64,000 nt of DNA from Haematobia irritans. Taxonomy: Eukaryota > Arthropoda > Insecta > Diptera > Muscidae. The notes beneath the pieces were generated by a model. The model saw only the letters and a program-made list of their open reading frames with translations, had not been told where the DNA came from and did no database searches. Made by a program: the position numbers and the translations under genes. Each line of letters begins with the position of its first letter. The first letter of the stretch is position 1. This document shows, one piece after another, positions 22,075 through 35,311 of this stretch. The stretch lies in NCBI RefSeq assembly GCF_050003625.1, contig NC_134397.1, positions 272,360,070 to 272,424,069 on the forward strand. Reading direction: 5' to 3'.

Positions 22075-22728
22075 ACCCTCAATAAGTGAAATCGGGAGAC
22101 CTGTCTTTAATAAAAGATGGACTGAAAACAAACTAAATACATAATACTTAATACTTGGAGGTTTTCAACTTTCGGCATATCGAATGAAAATTGCGATTTT
22201 TAGAAGCATATGAAATCAATTCGGGATATCGGTGTATATGGGGGCTATACTAAACCATCACACATTCGGGACACCTATTTGTGGTCCTAGGACGCGACTA
22301 CCTTCACGGATAAAAACTATAATTTCTATAAGCCCAAATTGGCAAATCGGTCTATACCGTCATAGTCAGCACTCCTACTTGTGCTCCGAAAATCTTCCAG
22401 ATATCAATTTTCAGGAATATCAGATAAAAATTGCAGTTTCTAGAAGTCCAAAGGTATTTTCGGACTATTTGTAGTCAGAAAATAGCCCTAAATTTCCAAT
22501 TTAAGGAAAATCAAATAAGAGCTTTGGTTTTTAGAAGCCCAAGATACCAAATCGGGGGTCGGTTTGTATGGGGTCTATATCAAACTCTGGACCGATACAG
22601 CCCATCTACGAACTTGACCTGTCTGCCAACAAAAAAGAAACTTGTACCAAATTTCAGGATGATAGCGCCAATATAGAAGATTATATCGGCTAAGAATTTC
22701 TGCCTGATCATGAATATATGTACTACAC
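22075..22728 (-). mobile_element. degenerate Helentron-like element (duplicate)
   Basis: Second copy of 6887-7540. Confidence 0.45.
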
Positions 22729-22884
22729 TGAAGAAACAGTGAACCCTTCCTGGTGGGTAAAATTTTGAAAATTTTGTATATTTTTATAAAATTTTAACTA
22801 AACAGTATTACAAACGCTGGCATCACGCTGATATGACAAAAATAAGTAAATATTTTTCCACAAATTCAAGAAAATTAATTACAC

Positions 22885-24075
22885 AACAAGTATATACGGC
22901 CGTAAGTTCGGCCAGGCCGAAGCCTATGTACCCTCCACCATGGATTGCGTAGAAACTTCTACTGAAGACTGTCATCCACAATCGAATTACTTGGGTTGCC
23001 GTAACACTTGCCGATGGCAAGGTATCTTAAAACTTCCTAACACCGTAATATGTACCACATAGTCCATACGTGGTATATATTAAACTAAAAAAGGGCCGAC
23101 TAAATACGTATACAATTAAGTTTAAAGTTTCTATAGAAATAAAATTTTGACAAAATAAAATTTTGACAACATTTTCTATAGAAGTAAAATTTGGAACAAA
23201 TTTTTCTATAGAAATAAAATTTGGAAAAAAATTTCTATAGAAATAAAATTTTGAGGCTCCGGAGGTCAAATCTGGGGATCGGCTTATATGGGGGCTATAT
23301 ATAATTATGGACCGATATGGACCAATTTTGGCATGGTTGTTAGAGACAATATACTAACACCACGTTCCAAATTTCAATCGGATCGGATGACTTTTGCTTC
23401 TCTTATAGGCTCCGGAGGTCAAATCTGGGGATCGGTTTATATGGGGCTATATATGATTTTGCATGGTCATTAGAGAACATATACCAACACCATATATCAA
23501 ATTTCAGCCGGATCGGATGAATTTTGCTCCTCCAAGAGGCTCCGGAGGACAAATCTGGGGATCAATTTATATGGGGGCTATATATGATTATGGGCCGATG
23601 TGGACCAATTTTTGCACAGTTGTTAGAGACCATATACTAACACCATGTACCAAATTTCAGCCGGATTGGATGAAATTTGGTTCTCTTAGAGGATCCGCAA
23701 GCCAAATCGGGTGATCGGTTTATATGGGGGCTATACGTAAAAGTGGACCAATATGGACCAATTTTTGCATGGTTGTTAGAGACCATATACTAACACCATG
23801 TACCAAATTTCAGCCGGATGGGATGAAATTTGCTTCTCTTAGATCAATCGCAAGCCAAATTTGGGGGTCCGTTTATATGGGGGCTATACGTAAAAGTGGA
23901 CCGATATGGCCCATTTGCAATACCATCCGACCTACATCAATAGCAACTACTTGTGCCAAGTTTCAAGTCGATAGCTTGTTTCGTTCGGAAGTTAGCGTGA
24001 TTTCAACAGACGGACGGACGGACGGACGGACATGCTCAGATCGACTCAGAATTTCACCACGACCCAGAATATGTT
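22885..24075 (-). mobile_element. Helentron-like element, family D (duplicate)
   Basis: Second copy of 7697-8887, with the same 5' truncation point and the terminal hairpin at 22907-22921. Confidence 0.65.
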
Positions 24076-26306
24076 GAGTAGTTGATGACCAATGTGTTCT
24101 TTGATAATCGGTTGCCGATGAAAACTTCAGTTCGTTAATGATCGGTAGTCGATGAAGACTTCGATTTGTTGATGACGAATACGGTTCATAGGTGATCGGT
24201 AATTTATTTGTGTATTAGGTTGTTTGTCGATCGTGAAATGGTGTTCTCGGCATTCAGAACTGTAGTTAATTTCTTCTGCTTTCGGATGTTTCCGAGTTGC
24301 TACAATTGTGGTATCAGTTTCGGCATCGGCAGTAGTGTGATCGGTGAGAGGTTACGGCCAAACTAAGTGATTAGCTATTCTACGAGCGAACTGTAGGCTC
24401 GAAAATCTCAGTTGAACCGATGACCTTAGTGATGGCACTTTAGGCTCTAAAGGATTATAATTTTCTTTCTAAGCTTATGAGAATGATGTCTCAGTCTGTC
24501 GTTTACCCGAGTATGTCTTGGATTACCAAAGGTCAACAACTTTAATGCGATGGACAAGTTGTGAATAAACTCCGCTCCTCCTCCTCCTGAATTGAACTAC
24601 AACCACTAAGCTATTCTTTCAATAATAATGGTCTGAATAATGGTCTGTGTCTGATCGTGGTTCGTGTGTATGTTTCAGGAGAGTAAGTAGGTTTACCAAT
24701 TATTGTTTTTCTTTGCATATTTTATAGCCGCAGCATGTGTCCGTTTAAAAACACTATGATGGTCCCAAATATAGCATCGGGGAATAATTGCGACTAGACC
24801 CCATATCACTGCATCCATTTATTCTCTTGAACCACTGTATGTACATACATCCTCTCACAATGATTATGGCATATATCACAACTGAAATCAATAAAACCCC
24901 TTATTTTCATGATCCACTTTCTTGAGAGTGTTGGCCAATTTCGTATAACAAAAGACGAGAAACTGAACACACGACAACTGCATTGCAACAAACTGAAGAG
25001 TGTTGATATAACAAATGAAAGGAATTGCATTTCCTGTGCAATTTTGTTGTCCTCCATTTCACATAAAGCAAAATCAAAAACTTTTTATGCCATGCCATGA
25101 AGTTTCAACAGGGACACCTTAACTTAAAGTTCTCGGTGGGAGGATGTATGAATGGATGGATGGATGGATGGCTAACAAATGCTGCCATAATAAAACAAAA
25201 ATTCAAGAAATCGCTCAAATTCTTTAGCGCAGTCTGCCAATCGCATGAGGAGAAAAGAAAAGAAAAAGTAGATGGAAATATCGAAAGATATTAATAGACG
25301 ATGAAAAGAGCGCAATGTGCAATGTTACAATTGCATGGAAAAATGCTAGGGATTTTAAGATTCAAAAATGGCGATGCATAGATGGAATTCCAAAACATGG
25401 AGTTTTCCTCAATCCATGAAGCTGGAATCGATATCAAAACAACAGGGTTATGTGTTGCTGAATGCATATTTAAGAAGTAGCAATTAGACCAAGAATTTGC
25501 TTGCCAGTTAACCATGTTTGAAGGTGGAACATTTTCCAATTTCCCCACTTTTTAATGCTATTATATTTTTGTTGCACTTTTTCATTGTGTATCACTAAAT
25601 GTCATATATTTTGTTAGCATTAATATCAAAATCTTTAAGTGATTGTTAAAATCTTTGAGTTCAAGTAAACTGTGTTTTTGCGCCCCATTATTGACAACAT
25701 CTGGCGATAATCAGTAATCCCAATATGTTCTCCAAGGCCAAGGAAAATTCTTTTTATATTTTCCCAAGAAGTTGAATTAGTAGATATTCTTGTTGGATAT
25801 TTATACACTTGGTAACTACACCACAAAAAAAAAAAAATACCCGTAGTTAAACTAACGCTATTATTAACTTATTTTGATTGGAAAAAAATTATATGCTTGC
25901 AGTTAAATATTATTATTTTTTTCCCAATTTTTTCTCTCAATTTTAGTTTATTTTTTCTTCGGTGAGAGGGGGTAATTTCGTAAATTAAATGTTCTTGGGT
26001 TTAACGACGCTTTGTGGAAATTTCAAAATGTGCAGTACAATTTAATTCAATTTTCACACGAGGTGGTTCATTCTTCCTATAGACAAGTTTATTTTTTTTG
26101 GGTTTTACATTTCAGTGAAATTTTCCCTAATATGAGAATGATTACTATTTGGTTTACTTGAGTTACATGATCTATTCAATATATACACATATGAGAAATA
26201 CAATTATAAAAAAATTTTAATTTTATAAATAAATTTGAATTTCTCACAAAAATATATTTATTTGAAAGATCTGCATCTAGGGCTGGAAATCAATGCCAAA
26301 GTCTCT
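24076..26306. other. unassigned DNA (duplicate of 8888-11117)
   Basis: Second copy of the candidate LTR block and the following intergenic stretch with the GGAT microsatellite. The A run near 25830 is one base longer than in copy 1. Confidence 0.3.
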
Positions 26307-27905
26307 AGGTTAGGTTAGGTTAGGTGGCAGCCCGATGTATCAGGCTCACTTAACAGGTTGGCTGATAAGTCCCCGGTTTGACACATAGATGGCGTCGCTA
26401 GTATTAAATGCATATTATTTTTATATAGTACCAACCTTCAAATGATTCGTGCCAAAATTAAACGTCTGTAAGTCAATTAGTTTGTGAGATAGAGCGTCTT
26501 TTGTGAAGCAACTTTTGTTATTGTGAAAAAAATGGAAAAAAAGGAATTTCGTGTTGTGATAAAATAAGGTTTTCTGAAGGGAAAAAATACGGTGGAAGCA
26601 AAAACTTGGCTTGATAATGAGTTTCCGGATTCTGCCCCAGGAAAATCAACAATAATTGATTGGTATGCGAAATTCAAGTGTGGTGAAATGAGCACGGAGG
26701 ACGGTGACCGCAGTGGACGCCCGAAAAAGGTGGTTACCGACGAAAACATAAAAAAAATCCACAAAATGATTTTGAATGACCGTAAAATGAAGTTGATCGG
26801 GATAGCAGAGGCCCTAAAGATATCAAAGGAACATGTTGGTCATATAATTAATCAATATTTGGATATGCGGAAGCTCTGTGCAAAATGGGAGCTCACATTT
26901 GACCAAAAACAACAACGTGTTGATGATTCTGAGCGATGTCTGCAGCTGTTAGCTCGTAATACACCCGAGTTTTTCCGTCGATATGTGACAATGGATGAAA
27001 AATGCTCCATTACTACACTCCTGAGTCCAATCGACAGTCGGTGAGTGGACAGCGATCAGTGAACCGTCTCCGAAGCGTGGAAAGACTCAAAAGTCCGCCG
27101 GCAAAGTAATGGCCTCTGTTTTTTGGGATGCGCATGGAATAATTTTTATCAATTATCTTGAGAAGGGAAAAACCATTAACAGTGACTATTATATGGCGTC
27201 ATTGGAGCGTTTGAAGGTCGGAATCGCGGCAAAACGGTCCCATATGAAGAAGAAAAAAGTGTTGTTCCACCAAGACAACGCACCGTGCCACAAGTCATTC
27301 ATGAATTGGGCTTCGAATTGCTTCCCCACCCACCGTATTCTCCAGATCTGGCCCCCAGCGACTTTTTCTTGTTCTCAGACCTCAAAAGGATGCTCGCAGG
27401 GAAAAAATTTGGCTGCAATGAAGAGGTGATCGCCGAACCTGAGGCCTATTTTGAGGCAAACCCGAAGGAGTACTACCAAAATGGTATCAAAAAATTGGAA
27501 GGTCGTTATAATCGTTGTATCGCTCTTGAAGGGAACTATGTTGAATAATAAAAATGAATTTTGACAAAAAAATGTGTTTTTCTTTGTTAGACCAGGGACT
27601 TATCAGCCAACCTGTTAGACTATTCAGTCCATTGTGATACCACAGTGGTGAACTCTTATCACTGAGTGCTGCACGATTCTATGTTTAGCTCAATGACAAG
27701 GGACCTCCTTTTTATAGCCGAGTCCGAACGGCGTTCCACATCACATTGAAACCACTTAGAGAAGCTTTGAAACCCTCAGAAATGTCACCAGCATTAGTGA
27801 GGTGGGATAATCCACCGCTTTTTAGTGTTCGGTCGAAGCAGTAATCGAACCCACGACCTTGTGTATGCAAGGCGGGCATGCTAACCATTGCACCACGGTG
27901 GCTCC
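26307..27905 (-). mobile_element. SINE split by mariner 2 (duplicate)
   Basis: SINE flanks at 26307-26352 and 27618-27905 surround the mariner at 26353-27615, as in copy 1. Confidence 0.85.
26353..27615 (+). mobile_element. mariner 2 (duplicate) with its own changes
   Basis: The element is 1263 bp with TA flanks. Against 11164-12434 it has an extra A in the run after the start ATG, two substitutions just after it (ggaatttc versus ggattttc; gttgtg versus gttttg), GAC for GAA in the DGERSG motif, and a 9-bp deletion (gtgccgcgc) that removes VPR from KWVPRELTF. The later frameshifts are shared, so it is equally inactive. Confidence 0.95.
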
Positions 27906-28779
27906 CATGGTAAAACCACGTACCAAATTTCTGCCCTACTTATTATTGCCTTCATTGTAGTTTTCTTTGTTAACACACACACTCTCTCTCTCTCTCTCTC
28001 TCTCTTTAACACTCTCTCGAGTAAGAATATTATTATGCTCTGCACAATCCATCCATCTCTATAACTCCTTTGTTCCCTAGCAATATACAATACCGACTTT
28101 TGTCCTAGCTTCTGGGCCTCGGTGTAGTTGTAAATGAACTCTTAGGAATAATTTAAGATAATTGATTTGTTGCTTTCATCACCAGCCTAAAGTTTACAAC
28201 AACAACAACAATAAACAATGAGTCAAGAACAAAAGTTCAAATCCCGGTTGCTTTCAACCAAAAAACATACATACATTTCCATTTACACACACAATCTGCC
28301 GGATATAGGTGATGGATATGTGTGGTGTACGGTTAGTTTGTGTTGAAATAACGGTTTATTTAGTATGTGGGTATTGTGTTGACTGTTCTGTTCTCTCAAC
28401 TTAAGACTTTATGAGTTAGCGCGTTTGTATGTATGTGTGAGATATGTTGTTAGCTGGTGTATAAATATGTGATGTAGCCATATAACAATGCAGTGTTAAA
28501 ATCTGATTAGTGGAGTAAATGTTTAACACTCTGGTTTATCACAATCACAAGCCTTTGAATGAGAATAACTGAGATGCTCTGAGAGAATAACTGAGATACT
28601 CTGAGATAATAATGAATTAATGAAATCTACGTTGTATATATGGGCGGATTTATCCAGAGCTCGTTTCGGCGAGTGAAAACTAAAATTCAACGAAATCCGT
28701 GTCTTGTTAAATATATGGAAGCAAAGTTTTACAAACTCCCACTAGCACTTGATTTTATATTAGGGCAGCGTTAGATTAA
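27906..28779. other. unassigned DNA with microsatellites (duplicate)
   Basis: Second copy of 12725-13598, with the CT run at about 27982-28005. Confidence 0.4.
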
Positions 28780-30198
28780 AACAAGTAAGGAAAGTCTAAA
28801 GTCGGGCGGGGCCGACTATATTATACCCTGCACCACTTTGTAGATCTAAATTTTCGATACCATATCACATCCGCCAAATGTGTTGGGTGCTATATATAAA
28901 GGTTTGTCCCAAACACATACATTTAAATATCACTCGATCTGGACAGAATTTGATAGACTTTTACAAAATCTATAGACTCAAAATTTAAGTCGGCTAATGC
29001 ACTAGGGTGGAACACAATTTTAGTAAAAAAAATATGGGAAACATTTAAATCTGAAGCAATTTTAAGGAAACTTCGCAGAAGTTTATTTATGATTTATCGC
29101 TCGATATATATGTATTAGAAGTTTAGGAAAATTAGAGTCATTTTTAGAATTTTTCGACTAAGCAGTGGCGATTTTATAAGGAAAATGTTGGTATTTTGAC
29201 CATTTTTGTCGAAATCAGAAAAACATGTATATGAGAGCTATATATAAATCTGAACCGATTTCAATCAAATTTGGCACACATGACTATATTACTAATTGTA
29301 CTCCTAGTGCAAAATTTCAACCAAATCGGGCCAAAACTCTGGCTTCTGGGGCCATATAAGTCCATATCGGGCGAAAAATATATATGGAAGCTATATCTAA
29401 ATCTGAACCGATTTCTATCAAATTTGGCACACATGACTATACTACCAATTGTACTCCTTGTGCAAAATTTCAAGCTAATCGGGATAAAACTCTGGCTTCT
29501 GGGTCCATATAAGTGCATATCGGGCGAAAGATATATATGGGAGCTACATCTAAATCTGAATTTATTTCAACCAAATTTGGCACGCATAGCTGCAATGCCA
29601 AATCCACACCCTGTGCAAAATTTCAACCAAATTGGGCCAAAAATCTGGCTATACTGCTAATTGTACTCCTAGTACAAAATTTCAACCAAATTCGGCCAAA
29701 AATCTGGCTTCTGGGGCCATATAAGTCCATATCGGGCGAGAGATATATATGGGAGCTATATCTAAATCTGAACCGATTTCAATCAAATTTTTCACACTTG
29801 ACTATACAACTAAGTGTTATGTTTGTACAAAATTTCAAGCAAATCGGTATAGAACTCTGGCTGCTGGGTCCATATTAGTGCATATCGGCCGAAAGATATA
29901 TATAGGAGCTATATCTAAATCTGAACCGATTTCTTCCAAAATCAATAGGGTTCTATTCTGACCCAAATTAGGAACATGTGCCAAATTTGAAGGCGATTGT
30001 ACCTAGACTTTGATCACAAAAATGTGTTCACAGACAGACGGACGGACAGACGGACATGGTTATATCGACTCAGGGACCCACCCTGAGCATTATTGCCAAA
30101 GACACCATGTGTCTATCTCGTCTCCTTTTGGGTGTTACAAACATATGCACTAACGTATAATACCCTGTTCCACAGTGTGGCGCAGGGGTATAAAAAAA
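28780..30198 (-). mobile_element. Helentron-like element, family B (duplicate)
   Basis: Second copy of 13599-15017 with the same hairpins, tandem units and GAC microsatellite. Confidence 0.65.
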
Positions 30199-30291
30199 CA
30201 TAAATGCTGAGCTTGCGTGAATTTGGTGAATTTCGGAACATTGTGTTTTCTAAATAGGACACTTTCCCCATTGAGAAAAAAAGATCGTATA

Positions 30292-30396
30292 CAGTGTTGC
30301 CAGAATTGGGGATTCTTCCGAAATTGGGAAAGTTTCATGTATACCAGGAGCAGTTGAGTTGGGGACTTGGGGGATTTGAAAGGTAATTTTTTAAAA
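30292..30396 (+). mobile_element. hAT-type fragment (duplicate of 15111-15215)
   Basis: Same cagtgttgccag-starting fragment. Confidence 0.55.
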
Positions 30397-30588
30397 TGTT
30401 TGAGATTATGGCGAAATCTGTTCATTATTACTAACAGACATTTTCTCTAAACTGAAAAATATTCACCTAATATGAAAGATACAACCTAACTATTAGGATA
30501 AGAAATTTACATAATATTATGGACAAATTTCTTTAAAATAAAGAAATTTCAATTGAAGGAAACTTCAGAATCTTTGTTTTAAGAATTG

Positions 30589-33560
30589 TTTTTTATACCC
30601 ACCACCATAGAATGGTGGGGTATAACAAGTTTGTCATTCCGTTTGTAACACATCGAAATATCGATTTCCGACTATATAATGTATATATATTCTTGATCAG
30701 GGAGAAATTCTAAGACAATGTAACGATGTCCGTCTGTCCGCCTGTCTGTCTGTTGTAATCACGCTACAGTCTTCAATAATGGAGCAATCGTGCTGAAATT
30801 TTGCACAAACTCGTCTTTTGTCTGCAGGCAGATCAAGTTAGAAGATGGGCTATATCGGTCAAGGTTTTGATATAGACCCATATAAACCGGCCTCCCGATT
30901 TGGGGTCTTGGAAACCGTAGTTTTTATCCAATTCGCCTGAAATTGAAAATCTAGAGGTATTTTAGGACCATAAAGGATGTGTTAAAATTGGTGAGTATCG
31001 GTCCATGTTTTGGTATAGCCCCCATATAGACCGATCTCCCGATTTTACTTCTTGGGTTTATAAGAATCGTATTTGCCTCAAAGTGAAAATCTAGAGAAAA
31101 AGAGGCGCGCCGAAAATGGTGAGTATCGGTCAATGATTTAGTATAGCAGGATCTCCCGATTTTACTTTTTGGACTTATAGAAACCGTAGTTTTTATCTGA
31201 TTTGCCTGCAATTGTAAATATACTGGAATTTTAGAATTAAAAAACAAGTAAAGAAAGTCTAAAGTCGGGCGGGCCGACTATATTATACCCTGCACCACTT
31301 TATAGATATAAATTTTCGATACCATATCACATCCGTCAAATGTGTTGGGGCTATATATAAAGGTTTGTCCCAAATACATACATTTAAATATTACTCGATC
31401 TGGACAGAATTTGATAGACTTCAACAAAATCTATAGACTCAAAATTTAAGTCGGATAATGCACTAGGGTGGAACACAATGTTAGTAAAAAAAATATGGGA
31501 AACATTTAAATCTGAAGCAATTTTAAGGAAACTTCGCAAAAATTTATTTATGATTTATCGCTCGATATATATGTATTTGATGATAAGGAAAATTACAGTC
31601 CTTCTTACAAGTTTTCGACTAAGCAGAGGCGATTTTGGTATTTTGACCATTTTTGTCGAAATCAGAAAAACATATATATTGGAGCTATATCCACATGTGA
31701 ACCGATTTCAACCAAATTTAGCACACATAGCTACAATGCTAATTCTACTCCCTGTGCAAAATGTCAACTAGATCGGAGTTAAAAATTGGCCTCTGTGGTC
31801 ATATGAGTGTAAATCGGGCGAAAGCTATATATGGGAGATATATCTAAATCTGAACCGATTTCAACCAAATGTAGCACGCATAGCTACAATGCTAATTCTA
31901 CTCCCTGTGCAAAATTTCAACTAAATCGGAGATAAAAATTAACCTCTGTGGTCATATGAGTGTAAATCGGGCGAAAGCTATATATGGGAGATATATCTAA
32001 ATCTGAACCGATTTCAAATTTGGCACGCATAGCAACAATGCTAATTCTACTCCCTGTGCAAAATTTAAATTAAATCGGAGTAAAAGATTGGCCACTGTGG
32101 TCATATGAGTGTAAATCGGGCGAACGATATATATGGGAGCTATATCTAAATCTGAACCGATTTCAATAAAATTTGGCACACTTGACTACACTACTAATTG
32201 TACTCCTTGTGCAAAATTTCAAGCTAATCGGGATAAAACTCTGGCTTCTGGGACCGTATTAGTCCATATCAGGTGAAACATATATATGGGAGCTATATCT
32301 AAATCTGAACCGATTTCGATAAAGTTTTGCACATTTGACTATAGTACTAATTGTACTCCTTGTGCAAAATTTCAAGCTAATCGGGATAAAACTCTGGCTT
32401 CTGGGTCCATATTAGTCCATATCAGGTGAAACATATATATGGGAGCTATATCTAAATCTGAACCGATTTCAATCAAATTTGGCACACATGACTATACTAC
32501 AAATTGTACTCCTTGTGCAAAATTTCAAGCTAATCGCTTCTGGGTCCATATAAGTGCGGGCGAAAGATATATATGGGAGCTATATCTAAATCTGAATCGA
32601 TTTCAACCAAATTTGGCACGCATAGCTACAATGCTAAATCTACTACCTGTGCAAAATTTCAACCAAATCGGGCCAAAACTCTGACTTTTAGGACCATATT
32701 AGCCCATATCGGGCGAAAGATATATATGGGAGCTATATCTAAATATGAACCGATTTCAATCAAATTTTGCACACTTGACTATACGACTAAGTGTTATGTT
32801 TGTACAAAATTTCAAGCAAATCGGTATAAAACTCTGGCTGCTGGGTCCATATTAGTGCATATCGGGCGAAAGATATATATGGGAGCTATATCTAAATCTC
32901 AACCGATTTCTTCCAAAACCAATAGGGTTCTATTCTGACCCAAATTAGGAACATGTGCCAAATTTGAAGGCAATTGGACGTAAATTGCGACCTAGAGTTT
33001 GATCACAAAAATGTGTTCACAGACAGACGGACATGGTTATATAGACTCAGGGACCCACCCTGAACATTATTGCCAAAGACACCATGTGTCTATCTCGTCT
33101 CCTTCTGGGTGTTACAAACATATGCACTAACTTATAATACCCTGTTCCACAGTGTGGCGCAGGGTATAAAAAACGTGTATCGGATTTAGTTTTTATCGGT
33201 CCATTTGGTAAGGCCTCCATATAGGCCGAATTCACTCCTTGAGGGTGTAGAAGGCGCACCGATCATGAAAATTGCTTGAAACTGAATGTAAAATTTCCAG
33301 ATTTTAATTCTCGTAAGCATTTGAATAATGGGGATGAAAATCTACAGATTTTAGATTTCAAATCAAGACGGAATTTCAGCATTATCTTGCACACTTACAA
33401 GAGATGTTAATGATTTATCTAAAACTTATACAAAAATGGTTCTTATAAATGCAGAATCTTGTATAGTCTTCATAGGTAAAATCTCCTGAAATTTCAAAGG
33501 AAACTATAATATTTGATTCATGGTGGTGGGTATATAAGATTCGGCCCGGCCTAGTCACAA
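30589..33560 (+). mobile_element. Helentron-like element, family C, split by a nested family B element
   Basis: The 5' hairpin TATACCC...GGTATA lies at 30594-30622, the GTCTGTCC microsatellite at about 30729-30756, and internal repeats with 'gagtatcggtccatg' and 'gaaaatctagag' run to 31242. Family B occupies 31243-33173. Family C resumes at 33174 and ends with 'catggtggtgggtatataag' and the GC-rich end attcggcccggcctag near 33538-33556, matching the family D 3' end (attcggcctggccgaa). This copy is continuous across 30989, so it is the unrearranged version of the element cut at 15808. Confidence 0.65.
31243..33173 (-). mobile_element. Helentron-like element, family B, long copy
   Basis: Same ends as 13599-15017: aacaagtaaagaaagtct and the AGTCGG/CCGACT hairpin on the left, 'ccacagtgtggcgcagggta' on the right. 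The 'atatgggagctatat' landmark recurs at 32131, 32284, 32437, 32571, 32724 and 32877, giving a 153-bp period with one 134-bp variant. A shortened GACAGACGGAC microsatellite lies near 33020-33031. It is more expanded than the copy at 13599 and lies in opposite orientation to the family C element that hosts it. Confidence 0.7.
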
Positions 33561-33843
33561 ATCTTCGAAATTTGCATCCCTCCGTTAAAGTAGAGTATAT
33601 TTGGGTTAAGGTAAATCACCCTTAAAATGAAGAAGGACATTTGTGGTTTAAAGAAATCTTAAAAAAATTTAAGAATTTTGAATTTTTCTCGAAAAATACG
33701 AAACTGGTCTAAATAAAGTTCAGAGAAATTATGATTTCCATGTTAGTTTCACTTTTTTCTATTTCTCAAATAGGACCTAAAGAAGCACTGTGAAGCGGTA
33801 AAGCTTAAGAAAATATTGAATACAAGTTAAAGTTTTTGTCTTG
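33561..33843 (+). mobile_element. F-family-like AT-rich remnant
   Basis: Phrases such as 'gaaggacatttgtggttta' and 'ttagagaa..gatttccatgttag' resemble the F family (35312-35955). No ends can be defined. It lies between a Helentron-like element and the hAT-type element. Confidence 0.3.
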
Positions 33844-34019
33844 GTCCAAGGCAGGGATCCGGAGCGGTCCATTTTTTTCGCTCCGCTCCGCTCCCGCTCC
33901 GGAGAAAAAAAAAACCGCTCCGCTCCACGCTCCGCTCCGAGAAAAAAAAATCGCTCCGCTATGCTCCTCTTCGAGAAAATTATAGTACAAACATTGTATT
34001 ATTTGTTCAATTGAGTTTT

Positions 34020-34510
34020 ATTTTATTTAGAAAAATCGGGCGGTACATATATGTGAGCTATAGCTAAATCTTAACCGATTTTATGACCTAATTTGGCAAA
34101 ATCGGGCGATACATATATATGGGACCTATATCTAAATCTTAACCGATTTCGATGAAATTTTCAGACTTAAAGGGTGATACAGAAGATTATTTTGTGCTAA
34201 ATTTGACGACGATCGGTTAGTAAAAAAGTGCAACGAGACCCCATTTGTCGAAATCGGGCAATCCATATATATGGAAGCTATATCTAAATTTGATCCGATT
34301 TCTTCCAAATTCAATAACGTTCGTCCTTGTGCCCAAAAAAACTCCCTGTACCAAATTTCATCAAAATCGGTTAATAATTGCGACCGAAATCCTGTGAACA
34401 ACAAATACATGGACAGACGGACGGATGGACAGACGGACACCAAGCGCTAGATCGACTCAGGAGGTGATTCTTAGTCGATCGGTATATATTTTATGGGGTC
34501 TAAAATCAAT
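34020..34510 (-). mobile_element. Helentron-like fragment inside the hAT-type element
   Basis: Units with 'atatatatgggacctatatc' and 'ttaaccgatttcgatgaaat' lead to a GACGGACGGATGGACAGACG microsatellite near 34412-34438 and 'agatcgactcagg', as at the 5' side of family B. Its 3' hairpin end is missing. Confidence 0.6.
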
Positions 34511-34544
34511 ATTTCTTGTAGGCACATTTTTTGGCAGATCAAAC

Positions 34545-34835
34545 TTATAATGACTTTAAAACAATGTGTTGAAACATTTTATTAATTTTGAAGATTTTTC
34601 AGAAATATTAAATCCATTTTGACTTCATTAAAACGAAATTTGCATTCATGTTAGGATACACATTTTTATGTCGAATCATTTAGCTATAAGGATAAACAGA
34701 CTTCATTGAAAAGTTTAGAGACTTTTAGACAAGGAAAAACTTTTTTTCAGAGAAATACGTCTTCTATTCTAAGCAAAATTCGTATTTGAAGCATGTGAAG
34801 TATTTGGCCTCCCGACAATATTCTTTGCGGTGCAC
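34545..34835 (+). mobile_element. F-family 3'-half fragment
   Basis: It matches the right half of 35312-35955, including 'ttcattgaaaagttta', 'agagaaatacgtctt' and 'cgacaatattctttgcggtg', in the same order. Confidence 0.5.
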
Positions 34836-35311
34836 CATCTACTATTTAATATGTGATAGAAACCAAATTTATGAAAATGGACCAAAATGGACCAAAATGG
34901 ACCAAATTCTGTTTGGTCTGACCATCGGACCAATTTTAAAAATTAGAAATCTTTTGGACCAATTTTGGTCCGATGGGACCAAAACGGCAACGCTGATTGG
35001 AATTGAAAGTCTATACACAGAGTAGAAGCAACTACTCTCCGAAAGTTTTTTTATATTTGTAATGTTTTTGTTATATTTGTAATGTGTGTGTATGTTTATG
35101 TTTGCAACAACCGCCATCGACATCAGTCCGTGGTATACCTACGAATATTCTTACTCAGATCTTGTGTTACCTAATTTCGCTTTTTTCCCCTTTATTGTAT
35201 AATAAATGTATATGCGCACATTTTTCAACCAAAATTGAAACTATCCTTAATATCAGAAATAAGAGAATGCTAGTATATAGTACAATGGTAAAGCAAATAT
35301 GAATGTCCTTA

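Larger units (their letters stand above)
15805..30989. repeat. 15.2-kb tandem duplication, copy 2
   Basis: Direct repeat of 616-15808. It contains second copies of all elements listed there, displaced by 15181-15190 bases. Its left end starts inside the gag relic and its right end inside a family C Helentron-like element, which continues in unique sequence from 30990. The shared AATT at each boundary fits microhomology-mediated duplication; a haplotig or assembly duplication is the alternative. Confidence 0.93.
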
